Notes: generated from the sequence alone by a model not told the origin. Positions 1 to 8,530 are shown, counted from the first letter of the stretch. The stretch: 15,185 bases of DNA from Bordetella parapertussis (GCA_945878355.1 CAMCTC010000108.1:1-15185), one strand, 5' to 3'. Made by a program: numbers and translations.

Positions 1-111
1 CAGACCACCGGTCGCGGCAAGAAGTCCACCGTCCACCACCAGATCATCCCCATCAAGGACATCTGGCTATACCCGCTGCGCAAGGACTTCGCCAGCGTGC
101 TGTGTCGATAG
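1..111 (+). CDS. C-terminal end of an unrecognised protein (partial)
   Basis: Reading frame 1 is open from the first base to a TAG stop at 109-111 and gives 36 residues that start QTTGRGKKSTVHHQ and end DFASVLCR. The gene begins upstream of the window. The segment is moderately basic, with no membrane stretch and no motif I can assign to a family. The codon use (mostly G or C in third position) fits a real chromosomal gene. No terminator hairpin follows directly. I do not recognise the product. Confidence 0.6.
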   Translation, partial: QTTGRGKKSTVHHQIIPIKDIWLYPLRKDFASVLCR

Positions 112-408
112 GACCCTTCCTCCCGAGGTCTGGGCTATGGGTTCACCGAATGTTTACGTTTTGGCCGAGATGGTGTTGGACGCCTCGGGGCGACTATGAA
201 CGTAACCTGTTGTTTTGTAAAGGGTTCGAGAGAATCAGGGCGTACCGCGCTGTCCCAGGAAGACCCGTTCCCCAGGGACTGCGCGTCCCTCTGTTCCCGC
301 TTCAGAGGAACTCCATATGCGCACCGCCATCCAGGAACGCGCCGGTGGCGCAATCAGCCGCCGCTCAACCCAGCGTGGATGCGGCCTCACACATTGCCGG
401 GCAAAGCC

Positions 409-485
409 TGGGGTCAGGTCTTGTTTTCATTGCCTGAACACCCCCCGGCGCTGGAGTGGATGCTGAGTTGCAAGACCTGACCCCA
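409..485. repeat. 15-bp perfect inverted repeat, REP/MITE-like
   Basis: TGGGGTCAGGTCTTG at 409-423 is repeated exactly in inverted orientation at 471-485, with 47 bases between. GGGGTCAGGTCTTG-type arms resemble the palindromic repeats associated with REP-associated tyrosine transposases (RAYT) in proteobacteria; that comparison is from memory. No transposase is present, so this would be a non-autonomous copy. I see no clear target duplication next to it. Confidence 0.6.
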
Positions 486-563
486 TTTTCCGAGTGCAGG
501 GGGTCACGGTCGGCTTTCAGCAGTGGCTGGCCCATCTTCGGCGGCGGGCACCGCTGCTGTCCA

Positions 564-579
564 TGCGGGCCCGCCCGCA
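564..579 (-). terminator. GC-rich hairpin downstream of the EamA transporter gene
   Basis: TGCGGGCCCGCCCGCA is a 7-bp stem with a 2-base centre, starting 7 bases past the transporter stop on the minus strand. It has no T-run, so it could slow or protect a transcript end but is not a textbook intrinsic terminator. Confidence 0.3.
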
Positions 580-585
580 GGCCAG

Positions 586-1482
586 TCAGCGGCGGACGAG
601 CAGCAGGCAGCCCACCATGATCAGCGCGGCCGAGCTCAGGCTCCACACCGTGGGTACCTCGCCGAACACCAGGAAGCCGAGCAGCGCCGCCCACACCAGG
701 CCGGTGTATTCGACCGGCGCGGCGCGGCTGGCCTCGATGTGCGAGAAGGCCCAGGTGATGCACAGCAAGCCGCCGGTGGCCAGCGCGCCCATCAGCAGCA
801 GGATGGGGATGTCGGTGGCCGGCATCGGCTGCCACAGCCAGGCCATCGGCACGGCCAGCACCAGCAACGGCAGCAGGTTCTGCACCAGCAGGATGGTCCA
901 CAGCGCGTCGTGCTGGGCCTGGTGGCGTGCCACCACCACCACGCCGGCATAGGTGACGGCCGACAGGCTGGCCGCGGCCATGCCCCACAGCCGGGCGTCG
1001 CTGCCGGGCAGGTGGGTGGACGACAGCTCGGGCCACAGCGCCACGCACACGCCCAGCGCGCCCATGGCCAGCGCGGCCCAGATCCAGCGTGATGGCCGCT
1101 CATGCAGCGCCCACATCGCCAGCAGCGCGATGAACAGCGGCGCGGTGTAGCCCACGCCCACCGCCTGCACCAGCGGCAGCTGCTTGAGCGCATAGAACCA
1201 GGTCAGCAGCGCCACCAGCAGCAGGCCGCTGCGCAGCGCATGCCAGCGCCACTGGGGCCGCGCCGGCATCGGCGTGCGGCGCCACAGCCACAGCGGCACC
1301 GCGAACAGCGCGCCTGTGGCGAAGCGCAGAAAGGTCACCTGCGTGGTGCCGTAGCGCTCAACCAGCAGCTTGGCCGTGCTGTCCATACCGATGAAGCAGG
1401 CCGCAGCCAGCGCGGCAGCGGCCAGGGCCAGGGCGGTGGTGCGTGCATCGGCCACAGCGCCGGCCAGCGGCACGGCGCTCAA
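586..1482 (-). CDS. EamA/DMT-family inner-membrane transporter
   Basis: Encodes about 298 residues and, by family, is an inner-membrane exporter of small metabolites with two EamA repeats of five helices. Hydrophobic segments alternate with short basic loops along the whole length, e.g. TTALALAAAALAAACF at the N-terminus and SSAALIMVGCLLLV near the end, and the length fits the family. The substrate cannot be read from sequence. The start is taken as TTG at 1480-1482, which overlaps the TGA stop of the upstream serine hydrolase gene in the string TTGA, implying translational coupling. A GTG at 1473 in the same frame is the alternative. The frame stays open upstream to 1632, but that part is arginine/glycine-rich shadow of the hydrolase gene. 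It is the second gene of a two-gene minus-strand operon. Confidence 0.88.
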   Translation of the reverse strand: MSAVPLAGAVADARTTALALAAAALAAACFIGMDSTAKLLVERYGTTQVTFLRFATGALFAVPLWLWRRTPMPARPQWRWHALRSGLLLVALLTWFYALKQLPLVQAVGVGYTAPLFIALLAMWALHERPSRWIWAALAMGALGVCVALWPELSSTHLPGSDARLWGMAAASLSAVTYAGVVVVARHQAQHDALWTILLVQNLLPLLVLAVPMAWLWQPMPATDIPILLLMGALATGGLLCITWAFSHIEASRAAPVEYTGLVWAALLGFLVFGEVPTVWSLSSAALIMVGCLLLVRR

Positions 1483-2729
1483 GCCTTGCTGTCGACGATG
1501 GCCGCATTCACCAGCGTGCGCAGTTCCCGGCGGATCGGGTACAGGCTGGACGGGATCAGCTGGGTGAAGAACACCACGCTGAGGTCTTCGACCGGGTCGA
1601 TCCAGAAGGCGGTGCTGGCCATACCGCCCCACCAGTATTCACCCAGGCTGCCGGCGATGCCGGTCTTGGCCACGTCGGTCGTCATCGCGAAGCCCAGGCC
1701 GAAGCCGATGCCCTGGTACAGCGCCTCGGAGAACATCGACACCGACACGTCGGCCAGGTCGTTTCCCCCTTTCGGCGAGGTCGGCAGGTGGTTGCTGCGC
1801 ATCAGCTGCAGCGTCTTGGGGCCGAGCAGGCGCACGCCGTCCAGTTCACCGCCACGGCGCAGCAGCTCGCAGAAGCGCAGGTAATCGGCCATGGTCGACA
1901 CCAGGCCGCCGCCGCCCGACGGCGCGGCCGGCGCGGTCTTGAAGGTGGGCCAGCCCTGGGTGGCCGGGGCCAGTTTGCCGTCGCCGCCCACCACATAGCA
2001 TTCGGTGAAGCGCGCCAGCCGGGCCTCGTCGACATGGAAAGCGGTGTCGACCATGCCCAGCGGGCCGAAGATGCGCTGCTGCAGGAACTGCGCAAACGGC
2101 TGGCCCGAGATCACCTCCACCAGGTAGCCCAGCACGTCGGTCGACACCGAGTAGTTCCAGGCCGTGCCGGGCGAAAACTCCAGCGGCACCTTGGCCAGCG
2201 CGTCGATGAAGCCCTGCAGCCCGTCCTTCTGCGCGAAGGGCTCGACCATGCCGCTGCGGTAGGCGGCGTCCACGTTGGTGCGGGTCTGGAAGCCGTAGGT
2301 CAGGCCCGAGGTGTGGCGCAGCAGGTCGATCATGCGCATCGGCACGTCGGTCGGCCGGGTCTGGAACATGCCCGGCGCGCCCGCCACGTACACCCCCAGG
2401 TTGCGCCAGGCCGGGATGAAGCGGTGCACCGGGTCTTCCAGCGCCACCTTGCCTTCTTCCACCAGCATCATGAAGGCCACGCTGGTGATCGGCTTGGTCA
2501 TCGAATAGATGCGCACGATGCTGTCTTCGGCCAGCGGCACGGCCGGTGTCTTGGCGGTGGCGAGCGTGGCCTGGCCCAGCAGGCTGCGGTGCACCACCTG
2601 GCCGCCGCGCGCCACCACCAGGTGGGCATGGGGCAGCTTGCCGGTGTCGATGTAGCGGGTCTGCAGGAACGCGTCGATGCGGGCCAGGCGGATGGGGCAC
2701 ATGCCCTGCTGGGTGGCTGAGAATGTCAA
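1479..2729 (-). CDS. Serine hydrolase, class C beta-lactamase fold (family VIII esterase-like)
   Basis: Encodes 416 residues from the proposed start. S76-M-T-K79 (in RIYSMTKP) is the S-x-x-K catalytic motif. Y193-S-V is the tyrosine motif, in a WNYSVSTDVLGYLVEVISG context typical of family VIII carboxylesterases rather than true AmpC, which has Y-x-N. W366-W-G-G supplies the third, W-x-G motif that replaces K-T-G in these esterases. The protein probably hydrolyses an ester or amide; a cytoplasmic location is likely because no signal peptide is visible. The start is TTG at 2729, with GGAG six bases upstream (2736-2739); ATG at 2702 is an alternative lacking a well-placed ribosome site. The frame extends much further upstream, but that is the shadow of the divergent CoA-transferase. 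It is the first gene of an operon with the EamA transporter. Confidence 0.88.
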   Translation of the reverse strand: MTFSATQQGMCPIRLARIDAFLQTRYIDTGKLPHAHLVVARGGQVVHRSLLGQATLATAKTPAVPLAEDSIVRIYSMTKPITSVAFMMLVEEGKVALEDPVHRFIPAWRNLGVYVAGAPGMFQTRPTDVPMRMIDLLRHTSGLTYGFQTRTNVDAAYRSGMVEPFAQKDGLQGFIDALAKVPLEFSPGTAWNYSVSTDVLGYLVEVISGQPFAQFLQQRIFGPLGMVDTAFHVDEARLARFTECYVVGGDGKLAPATQGWPTFKTAPAAPSGGGGLVSTMADYLRFCELLRRGGELDGVRLLGPKTLQLMRSNHLPTSPKGGNDLADVSVSMFSEALYQGIGFGLGFAMTTDVAKTGIAGSLGEYWWGGMASTAFWIDPVEDLSVVFFTQLIPSSLYPIRRELRTLVNAAIVDSKA

Positions 2730-2807
2730 GCTTGTCTCCGGGGTGGCAGGGCGATCGGCCCGTTGGGTGGATGATTTCAGCACCCCAACCCACCAGGCAC
2801 TGTCACG

Positions 2808-4016
2808 ATGGCTCCACTGTTGCAAGGCATCCGCGTGCTCGATTTCGGGCGCTACATCGCCGGGCCGTACTGCGCGGCGATGCTCGCCGAGTATGGCGCC
2901 GACGTGATCCGCATCGAAAAGCGCGACGGCAGTGAAGACCGCTTCACCGCGCCGCTGGCCGAAGGCGCCGGCTCGCTGTTCCTGCAGATGAACCGCAACA
3001 AGCGCAGCATCACGCTCGACCCCGCCAGCCCCGGCGGGCGCGAGGTGGTGGCCAAGCTGGTGAAGGGCGCCGACGTCGTCATCGCCAACCTGCCGGCGGC
3101 CACGCTCAAGGCCATGGGCCTGGACTACGCCACCCTCAAGGGCTACCGCGACGACATCATCTTCGTCACCAACACCGCCTACGGCCCGGTGGGGCCGATG
3201 AGCAAGAACGTCGGCTTCGACACCATCGGCCAGGCGATGAGCGGCGCGATGTACATGACCGGCGACCCCGGCCGTCCCACCCGCGCCGCCGCCAACTGGG
3301 TCGACTTCGGCACCGCGCTGCACTGCGCCTTCGGCACCATGGCCGCGCTGATGCAGCGCAGCCAGACCGGCCAGGGCCAGATGGTGACCGGCGCGCTGCT
3401 GGCCACGGCCATCGCTGTGACCAACGGCACCCTGATCGAGCAGCATGTGGCGCAGGTCAACCGCGTGCCCACTGGCAACCGGGGCCAGACCTCGGCGCCG
3501 GTCGATGTCTTCGAGGTGACCGACGGGTTCATCCTGCTGGCCGTGACCGGCAACCCGCTGTACCGCCGCTGGGCCAAGCTGATGCTGGCCGACCCGGCCA
3601 CCGCTGAAGCCCACGACCCCGACTGGCTGACCGATGCGCGCTTTGCCACCGATGAGAGCCGCGGCATCCACCGCGACATCTTGAGCGAGCGCATGGCCCG
3701 CTGGTGCCGGCCGCGCGACACCGACACCGTGGTCACCACCCTGGGCGACGCCATGATCCCGGCCGCGCCGGTGCTGAGCCCGCAGCAGTCACTCGACCAC
3801 CCCCAGGTGCAGGCGCTGGGCATCCTGCAGCCGGTGGACTACCCCGGCCTGCGGGTGCCGGCGCCGGTGGCCAACGTGCCGATCTGGATGAGCGAGACCC
3901 AGGCCGTGCAGCGCCAGCGCGCACCCACCATCGGCGAGCACACCGATGCGGTACTGGGCGAGCTGGGCTACGGCGCAGAGGCCATCGCCGCACTGCGGGC
4001 GCAGCAGGTGATCTGA
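2808..4016 (+). CDS. CaiB/BaiF family III CoA-transferase
   Basis: Encodes 402 residues. The family moves CoA between a CoA thioester and a free carboxylate through an aspartyl-CoA thioester intermediate. The N-terminus IRVLDFGRYIAGPYCAAMLA and ADVIRIEKRDGSEDR are hallmark family III stretches. D166 in NWVDFG sits where the catalytic aspartate lies (Asp169 in formyl-CoA transferase), and the C-terminal part (PAAPVLSPQQSLDHPQVQ) matches the swapped C-terminal domain. Length is normal. The acyl substrate cannot be assigned. The ATG at 2808 has only a weak upstream purine tract. It is divergent from the serine hydrolase with a 78-bp shared upstream region, so joint regulation is possible, and convergent with the alpha/beta hydrolase. 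Confidence 0.92.
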   Translation: MAPLLQGIRVLDFGRYIAGPYCAAMLAEYGADVIRIEKRDGSEDRFTAPLAEGAGSLFLQMNRNKRSITLDPASPGGREVVAKLVKGADVVIANLPAATLKAMGLDYATLKGYRDDIIFVTNTAYGPVGPMSKNVGFDTIGQAMSGAMYMTGDPGRPTRAAANWVDFGTALHCAFGTMAALMQRSQTGQGQMVTGALLATAIAVTNGTLIEQHVAQVNRVPTGNRGQTSAPVDVFEVTDGFILLAVTGNPLYRRWAKLMLADPATAEAHDPDWLTDARFATDESRGIHRDILSERMARWCRPRDTDTVVTTLGDAMIPAAPVLSPQQSLDHPQVQALGILQPVDYPGLRVPAPVANVPIWMSETQAVQRQRAPTIGEHTDAVLGELGYGAEAIAALRAQQVI

Positions 4017-4035
4017 CGGCCGGGCAAGCTGGCCG
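4017..4035. terminator. short hairpin between convergent genes
   Basis: CGGCC at 4017-4021 pairs with GGCCG at 4031-4035, directly after the CoA-transferase stop and before the converging hydrolase stop at 4042. The stem is short and there is no T-run, so it is at best a weak bidirectional transcription end. Confidence 0.2.
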
Positions 4036-4041
4036 GGGCTG

Positions 4042-4953
4042 TCATGGCGGCGGGCGCTGGGTGGATCTGCGGTCGCCCAGGTGCTGCGCGAAGAAGGACA
4101 CGACCCGCTCGGCGTAGAGGCCCGGTGCCGCCGCGAAGCTGCCGATGTGGCCCTCGCTGTCTGTGATCCAGCATTCGGCGGCCGCCGCGCCGGCAATGGC
4201 CACCGCGTCATCCACCGAGACAAAGCGGTCGCCCTGGCTGTGCACCACCAGCAAGGGCCGCCCGATCAGGCTGGCCGCCGCGGCCAGCGGGCTGACGTTG
4301 GCGAGACGCTGCCCCGTCAGGCACCAGCCCAGCACCAGCGCCCCCGGAACGAAAAACGACGGCAACCCCGACAACTGGCGGAACTGCCGCTCGATCATGG
4401 CGCCGAAGTGGGCGAAGGCGCTGTCGGCCACCACCGCCTCGATCACGGTGTCGTCAGCGGCCGCCAGCAACGCCGAGGCGGCCCCCATCGATGCCCCTAG
4501 CACGCCGACGCGGCGGTGGCCCTGCCGGCGCAGCCAATCCACCGCGCCCAGCACGTCGAGCTTTTCCGCGGCGCCGTAGGTCATGCGCGCCCGGGTGCTG
4601 GCGCCGTGGCCGCGCAGGTCGATCATCAGCACCGAGATCCCGGCGGCGACATGCGCGCGCGCCAGTTCGAAGGTCGGCGCCCGCAGTTCCCGGCCGCGGC
4701 AGGCGTCCTTGCCGTGCACGAAGACCACCGCGGCGCCGCCGGGCGCAGCCGGCAGATACCAGCCGTGCAGGGTGACCCGGCCACCACGTGAGGCCAGCGT
4801 CACCGCAGTCGAGGGCATCGCCACGCCGACGCCGTCAGCGGGCACGACGCGCCGCGCCGTGGTGAAGCGGTGCGCCACCACGGCGCAGATGGCGGCATAG
4901 CTGGCCAGGGCAGCGGCCAGGCCGACGGCCACCAGAAGCAGGGCAAGGATCAT
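4042..4953 (-). CDS. Membrane-anchored alpha/beta hydrolase
   Basis: Encodes 303 residues. Residues 1-28 (MILALLLVAVGLAAALASYA onward) form one hydrophobic segment, probably an inner-membrane anchor or uncleaved signal. The alpha/beta-hydrolase core follows: VVFVHGKD with the oxyanion region near residue 80, MIDLRGHGAS at 110-119, and nucleophile elbow G153-A-S155-M-G. Probable acid D242 lies in HSQGDRF and probable H269 in DSEGHIGSF. The pattern resembles the BEM46/FrsA-like group of peptidase S9-type hydrolases; the substrate is unknown. The ATG at 4953 is chosen because GGAG lies a few bases upstream and the anchor begins there; the frame continues to 5040 without support. It is convergent with the CoA-transferase and divergent from the GNAT gene. 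Confidence 0.87.
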   Translation of the reverse strand: MILALLLVAVGLAAALASYAAICAVVAHRFTTARRVVPADGVGVAMPSTAVTLASRGGRVTLHGWYLPAAPGGAAVVFVHGKDACRGRELRAPTFELARAHVAAGISVLMIDLRGHGASTRARMTYGAAEKLDVLGAVDWLRRQGHRRVGVLGASMGAASALLAAADDTVIEAVVADSAFAHFGAMIERQFRQLSGLPSFFVPGALVLGWCLTGQRLANVSPLAAAASLIGRPLLVVHSQGDRFVSVDDAVAIAGAAAAECWITDSEGHIGSFAAAPGLYAERVVSFFAQHLGDRRSTQRPPP

Positions 4954-5041
4954 GGGGTTCTCCGGCAGTGGCGGTGCGTTGTGCACCGTTGCCTGCAATG
5001 TCAGACGCCACCCCGTTCGGCGTCGTCCAGCCGGCCTCAAA

Positions 5042-5076
5042 CGTTGTCAAGCGCACGGCCGGCTGGCTTGACAACG
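5042..5076. promoter_or_regulatory. Operator-like inverted repeat with divergent TTGACA boxes
   Basis: CGTTGTCAAGC at 5042-5052 and GCTTGACAACG at 5066-5076 are perfect 11-bp inverted arms around a 13-base centre. Each arm contains TTGACA, on the minus strand at 5046-5051 and on the plus strand at 5068-5073. An outer CCTCAA (5035-5040) and TTGAGG (5089-5094) extend the symmetry. It lies in the shared upstream region of the alpha/beta hydrolase (start 4953) and the GNAT gene (start 5155). No good -10 box sits 16-18 bases from either TTGACA, so a regulator-binding site is as likely as a pair of promoters. Confidence 0.45.
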
Positions 5077-5154
5077 ATTGACCGCGGCTTGAGGACACGG
5101 CGCTGCCCGCGGCTGAACACTGGCGGCACCCCATCCCCCCCCTGGAGTGCCACC

Positions 5155-5685
5155 ATGCAACAGCGCTTGACCACCGCCGCGATGAACATCCGCCCGGTGC
5201 GTGCGGACGACACGCTGCTGATGCAGACCTTCCTGCAAGGCCTGGGCGACGAATCGCGCCGCCACCGCTTCCACGGCGCCGTGAACGTGTGTTCGAGCGG
5301 CCTGCTGCGCCTGATGACCTGTGCCGACGGCAGCCGCCACGTCGCCTGGGTGGTGGTCGGCACGGCGCTTGGCGGCCCCCGGCTGCTGGGCGAGGCCCGC
5401 TTCTTCCGCAGCGAACGCGGCGACGACGCCGAGATGGCGCTGGCCGTGGCCGACGACTGCCGTGGCCACGGCGTCGCCGACCGCCTGATGCAGACGCTGG
5501 TCGCCGCCGCCGGCGCCCGCGGCGTGCAGCGCCTGCGGGCCGAGGTGGAACTGTCCAACCGGCGCATGCGCGCCTTCGTGCATCGCCACGGCTTTGCCGA
5601 ATCCACGGACGCCCTCGACGCCGAATCGGGCGTCTTGACATTGGTGCGGTCGGTGCCGGACCTGCGTCGCCGCCACCTGCAATGA
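5155..5685 (+). CDS. GNAT-family N-acetyltransferase
   Basis: Encodes 176 residues. GNAT enzymes transfer an acetyl group from acetyl-CoA to an amine, often a small molecule or a protein lysine. MNIRPVRADD at 10-19 is the usual N-terminal strand. ALAVADDCRGHGVADRLM holds the acetyl-CoA pyrophosphate loop R103-G-H-G-V-A, and LRAEVELSNRRMRAFVHRHGF (128-148) is the conserved C-terminal half, where the enzyme recognises a long-lived cofactor-bound form. The domain resembles the acetyltransferase part of Pat-type protein acetyltransferases, but no acyl-CoA-synthetase domain is attached. The ATG at 5155 has GGAG seven bases upstream. It ends 46 bases before the regulator on the same strand, so the two may be co-transcribed; the substrate is unknown. 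Confidence 0.85.
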   Translation: MQQRLTTAAMNIRPVRADDTLLMQTFLQGLGDESRRHRFHGAVNVCSSGLLRLMTCADGSRHVAWVVVGTALGGPRLLGEARFFRSERGDDAEMALAVADDCRGHGVADRLMQTLVAAAGARGVQRLRAEVELSNRRMRAFVHRHGFAESTDALDAESGVLTLVRSVPDLRRRHLQ

Positions 5686-5731
5686 CACCGCGGGCGCGGC
5701 TCGAAGGTGCTGCTAAGCTGACCGCACACCC

Positions 5732-8317
5732 GTGACGCCGATGCCGCCCGCCATCCCCCCATCGCCGCAGGCGGCCACGCCGGGTGGCGTGCGCTTCGGC
5801 CGCTTCGAGCTGCAGCCGCATGAGCGCCGGCTGCTCGTCGACGGCGAGCCCGTGCTGCTGGGCGCACGCGCGCTGGACGTGCTGACGGTGCTGGCCGAAC
5901 GCGCCGGCAGCCTGGTCACCAAGAACGAACTGCTCGACCGCGTGTGGCCCGGGCTGGTGGTCGAAGAGCACAACATCGTCACCCAGGTCAGCGGGCTGCG
6001 CAAGGTGCTGGGCGGCGACCTCATCGCCACCATCCCGGGGCGCGGCTACCGGTTCACGGCCCGGGTGGAGCGCGCGGCAGATGCCGAACCACCGCCCACG
6101 CCCGACGCCAAGCCGCCCGCAGCCGTGGCGCTGCGCACCAACCTGCCGGCGACACTGCCGCCGCTGATCGGCCGCGACGCCGAACTGCGCGACCTGCAGG
6201 CCGCATCAGCCGCCCACCGCGTCGTCACGGTGCTGGGTGCCGGCGGCACCGGCAAGACGCTGCTGGCCCAGCACCTGCTGCACCAGGCGCAAGGCAGCTT
6301 CGAACACGGCGTCTGCCTTGTCGACCTGGCGCCGGTGACGGACCCCGGCGCCGTGGCGGGCGCTGTCACGGCGGCACTGGGCCTGGGGGCCGGGCGGCTC
6401 GACACGCTGGCTGGCCTGTGCGAAGCCGTGGCGCCGCTGCGGATGCTGCTGGTGCTGGACAACGCCGAACACCTGCTGGATGAAGTGGCGCGTGTTGTCG
6501 ATGCCATGCACCGGGCCGCGTCCGACCTGCGCATGGTCATCACCAGCCAGGCGCCGCTGCGTCTGAGCGCCGAGCACCCGTTTCGCCTGGGTGGCCTGGC
6601 GCTGCCACCGGAGGGCGCCAGCGTGGCGCAAGCCGCGGCCTGCGGCGCCGTGGCGCTGTTCGTCGAACGCGCCCGCGCCGCCGCGCGCCGCTTCGCGTTG
6701 AACGACGACACCCTGGCGCCCGTGCTGCACCTGTGCCGGCAGCTCGATGGCAGCGCGCTGGCCATCGAGATGGCCGCGGCGCGCCTGCCGCTGCTGGGCC
6801 TGATGGGCCTGGTGGCGGCGCTGGACGAACGCCTGGCGCTGCTGACCAACGGCCAGCGCGACCGGCCCGACCGCCAGCAAGCCCTGCGCGCCATGCTGGA
6901 TTGGACCCATGCGCTGCTGTCGCCGGCCGAGCAGAAGGTGTTCCGGCGCCTGGCCGTCTTCGTCGGCAGCGCCCGTCTGGCTGCGGCGCAAGCGGTGGCC
7001 ATGGACGACGAGCTCGATGCCTGGGCCGTGCTCGATGCGCTGGCCGGCCTGGTCGACCGCTCACTGGTCGCCCTGGTCGACACCGGCGGCGAGCCGCGCT
7101 ACCGCCTGCTCGAGTCGCCCCGGGCCTACGCGCTGCAGCGGCTGCAGGCTGCGGGCGAAGCCGAGCACACCCGGATGCGCCACCTGCAGGCGTCCACGGC
7201 CTATTTTCTGCACGAGATCTCCGGCATCTACAGCACCGAGGCGCGCAGCCGCGAAGCGCGCATCGAGGCCCTGCGGCCCGACTTCGGCGACGGCCTGGCC
7301 GCCTTCGGGCTGGCCCTCGAGTTGGGCGACACGCTCGGCACGCTGCGGCTCGCATGGGCCCTGATCGCCTTGTTGCCTTTCAGCATGGACCGCGAACTGC
7401 AGTTCCTGGTGGAACGCTGCGAGCGCTTGCTCGAGAGTGACGCGCCTGCGGCACTGCGCGCCGAGGTCTGCTTCGCAATGTATCCAGTGCGCAGTGCGCA
7501 GGATCTGGCACGTGCCGAACGCATCGTCGGCATCGGTCTGGCGGCTGCCCGCGAAGCCGTGGCCGCCGGCGCCGACACCGGCCTGCTGTACCGCTGCCTC
7601 GGCGCGCGGGCCGTCATTCACGCGAAGGCGGGGGCTGCGAGCGCGGCCGACGCAGCGCTGGACGAGGCCCAGGCCCTCGAACGACCGGGCTGGCCCTTGC
7701 GCCTGCGCATCTGCTTCACCGACGATCAGCGCCGCGTCGCCAAGTACCTGGGGCGCATGTCGCAATCGCTGACGCTGTCGCGCCAGTACCTGCAGATGCG
7801 GCAGGAAGCCGGGGCGGGCATCGTGCCGGCGCTCAGCGGGCTGGCCGACACCGAACTCGCGGCCGGCCAGGCCGAAGCCGCCATGCATACCGGGCTGGCC
7901 CTGGTGGCGCAGTTGGAGGGCACGCGCGACGAGAATGAGCTTGCCCACGCGCGGCTGAACCTGTGCGCCGCCTACCTGTCGCTGGACCAATTGCAACAGG
8001 CCCGCCAAACGGCGGTGCTGGGCTGGAAGATGGCCCAGCGCTTCGGCATGCAGGCCTGGTGGGCCGACTACCTGGCGCTGCTGGCCGCGCTGGACCGCCG
8101 GCCGCAGGCAGCCGCCCTGCTGCTGGGCTTTGCCGACGCCACCTACGAACGCACCCAGGACCACCGCGAACCCAACGAGGCCGCCGCAGCCGCCCGTGTG
8201 CGCCAGCAACTGGCCACCAGCCTGCCCGCCGATGCCACCCAGGCCCTGCTGGCGGCAGGCGCCCTGCTGCCCGAGGCGGCCGTGGCCGCACTGGCGCTGG
8301 AGCCGAGCGGTCCCTGA
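5732..8317 (+). CDS. Winged-helix / STAND ATPase transcriptional regulator
   Basis: Encodes 861 residues. Residues about 20-112 are an OmpR-type winged helix (FGRFELQPHERRLLVDGE, LVTKNELLDRVWPG, IPGRGYRFTA). A proline-rich linker leads to an ATPase domain with Walker A G169-A-G-G-T-G-K-T176 and Walker B-like LLVLDNAE (239-246). Residues from about 480 to the end are alanine-rich helical pairs suited to TPR-like repeats. This is the architecture of signal-integrating regulators in which ATP-dependent oligomerisation controls DNA binding; no receiver domain or phosphoacceptor site is present. The start is GTG at 5732; an ATG at 5741 is equally possible and neither has a strong ribosome site. 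The gene follows GNAT by 46 bases and may control it; the ligand is unknown. Confidence 0.87.
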   Translation: MTPMPPAIPPSPQAATPGGVRFGRFELQPHERRLLVDGEPVLLGARALDVLTVLAERAGSLVTKNELLDRVWPGLVVEEHNIVTQVSGLRKVLGGDLIATIPGRGYRFTARVERAADAEPPPTPDAKPPAAVALRTNLPATLPPLIGRDAELRDLQAASAAHRVVTVLGAGGTGKTLLAQHLLHQAQGSFEHGVCLVDLAPVTDPGAVAGAVTAALGLGAGRLDTLAGLCEAVAPLRMLLVLDNAEHLLDEVARVVDAMHRAASDLRMVITSQAPLRLSAEHPFRLGGLALPPEGASVAQAAACGAVALFVERARAAARRFALNDDTLAPVLHLCRQLDGSALAIEMAAARLPLLGLMGLVAALDERLALLTNGQRDRPDRQQALRAMLDWTHALLSPAEQKVFRRLAVFVGSARLAAAQAVAMDDELDAWAVLDALAGLVDRSLVALVDTGGEPRYRLLESPRAYALQRLQAAGEAEHTRMRHLQASTAYFLHEISGIYSTEARSREARIEALRPDFGDGLAAFGLALELGDTLGTLRLAWALIALLPFSMDRELQFLVERCERLLESDAPAALRAEVCFAMYPVRSAQDLARAERIVGIGLAAAREAVAAGADTGLLYRCLGARAVIHAKAGAASAADAALDEAQALERPGWPLRLRICFTDDQRRVAKYLGRMSQSLTLSRQYLQMRQEAGAGIVPALSGLADTELAAGQAEAAMHTGLALVAQLEGTRDENELAHARLNLCAAYLSLDQLQQARQTAVLGWKMAQRFGMQAWWADYLALLAALDRRPQAAALLLGFADATYERTQDHREPNEAAAAARVRQQLATSLPADATQALLAAGALLPEAAVAALALEPSGP

Positions 8318-8446
8318 CTCCCGGCCCGAGGCGGCCGCCACAGGTCCGACGGGCATCCACCACGGTGCGGCCACGATCCGGCGGTCGGTTTTCGACAGCG
8401 TGTCGCTCCATCAGTCGAACCGCACTGCATTGCGGCGGTCCGGCGT

Positions 8447-8479
8447 TGCATCGGCGGTGCATCGGCGGTGCATCGGCGC
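8447..8479. repeat. three tandem 11-bp repeats
   Basis: TGCATCGGCGG occurs at 8447-8457 and 8458-8468, followed by TGCATCGGCGC at 8469-8479 with one change. The array is short, non-coding and of slippage type. Confidence 0.8.
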
Positions 8480-8508
8480 TGGTGCCAGCGATGCCCGGAG
8501 AGCCTCTT

Positions 8509-8530
8509 GTTGCGGCGCACTTGCCGCAAC
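8509..8530 (-). terminator. hairpin just past the intI stop
   Basis: GTTGCGGC (8509-8516) and GCCGCAAC (8523-8530) form a perfect 8-bp stem with a 6-base loop, beginning 4 bases past the intI stop codon on the minus strand. There is no T-run on that side. It is placed to end or stabilise the integrase transcript. Confidence 0.4.

Larger units (their letters stand above)
112..585. other. gene-poor spacer with one orphan start site
   Basis: About 470 bases lie between the partial gene and the stop of the EamA transporter. Overlapping open frames exist on both strands but none looks like a protein family. The one detail that looks functional is AGAGGAA at 304-310, six bases before an ATG at 317. 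That frame codes for only 49 residues (317-466) and runs through the left arm of the 15-bp inverted repeat, so it may be the truncated start of a lost gene. Otherwise I see only the inverted repeat and a GC-rich hairpin near the right edge. Confidence 0.5.

Noticed and set aside
1443..2720. 425-codon plus-strand open frame
   Set aside because: It is the His/Arg/Gly-rich shadow of the serine hydrolase, which has full catalytic motifs on the other strand.
2730..3671. N-terminal extension of the serine hydrolase frame to 3671
   Set aside because: The extension is antisense to the CoA-transferase and low in recognisable sequence. The TTG at 2729 has a well-placed GGAG.
7061..8374. 437-codon open frame on the minus strand
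   Set aside because: It lies entirely antisense to the winged-helix/STAND regulator, has a composition expected from the third-position GC bias, and shows no domain.
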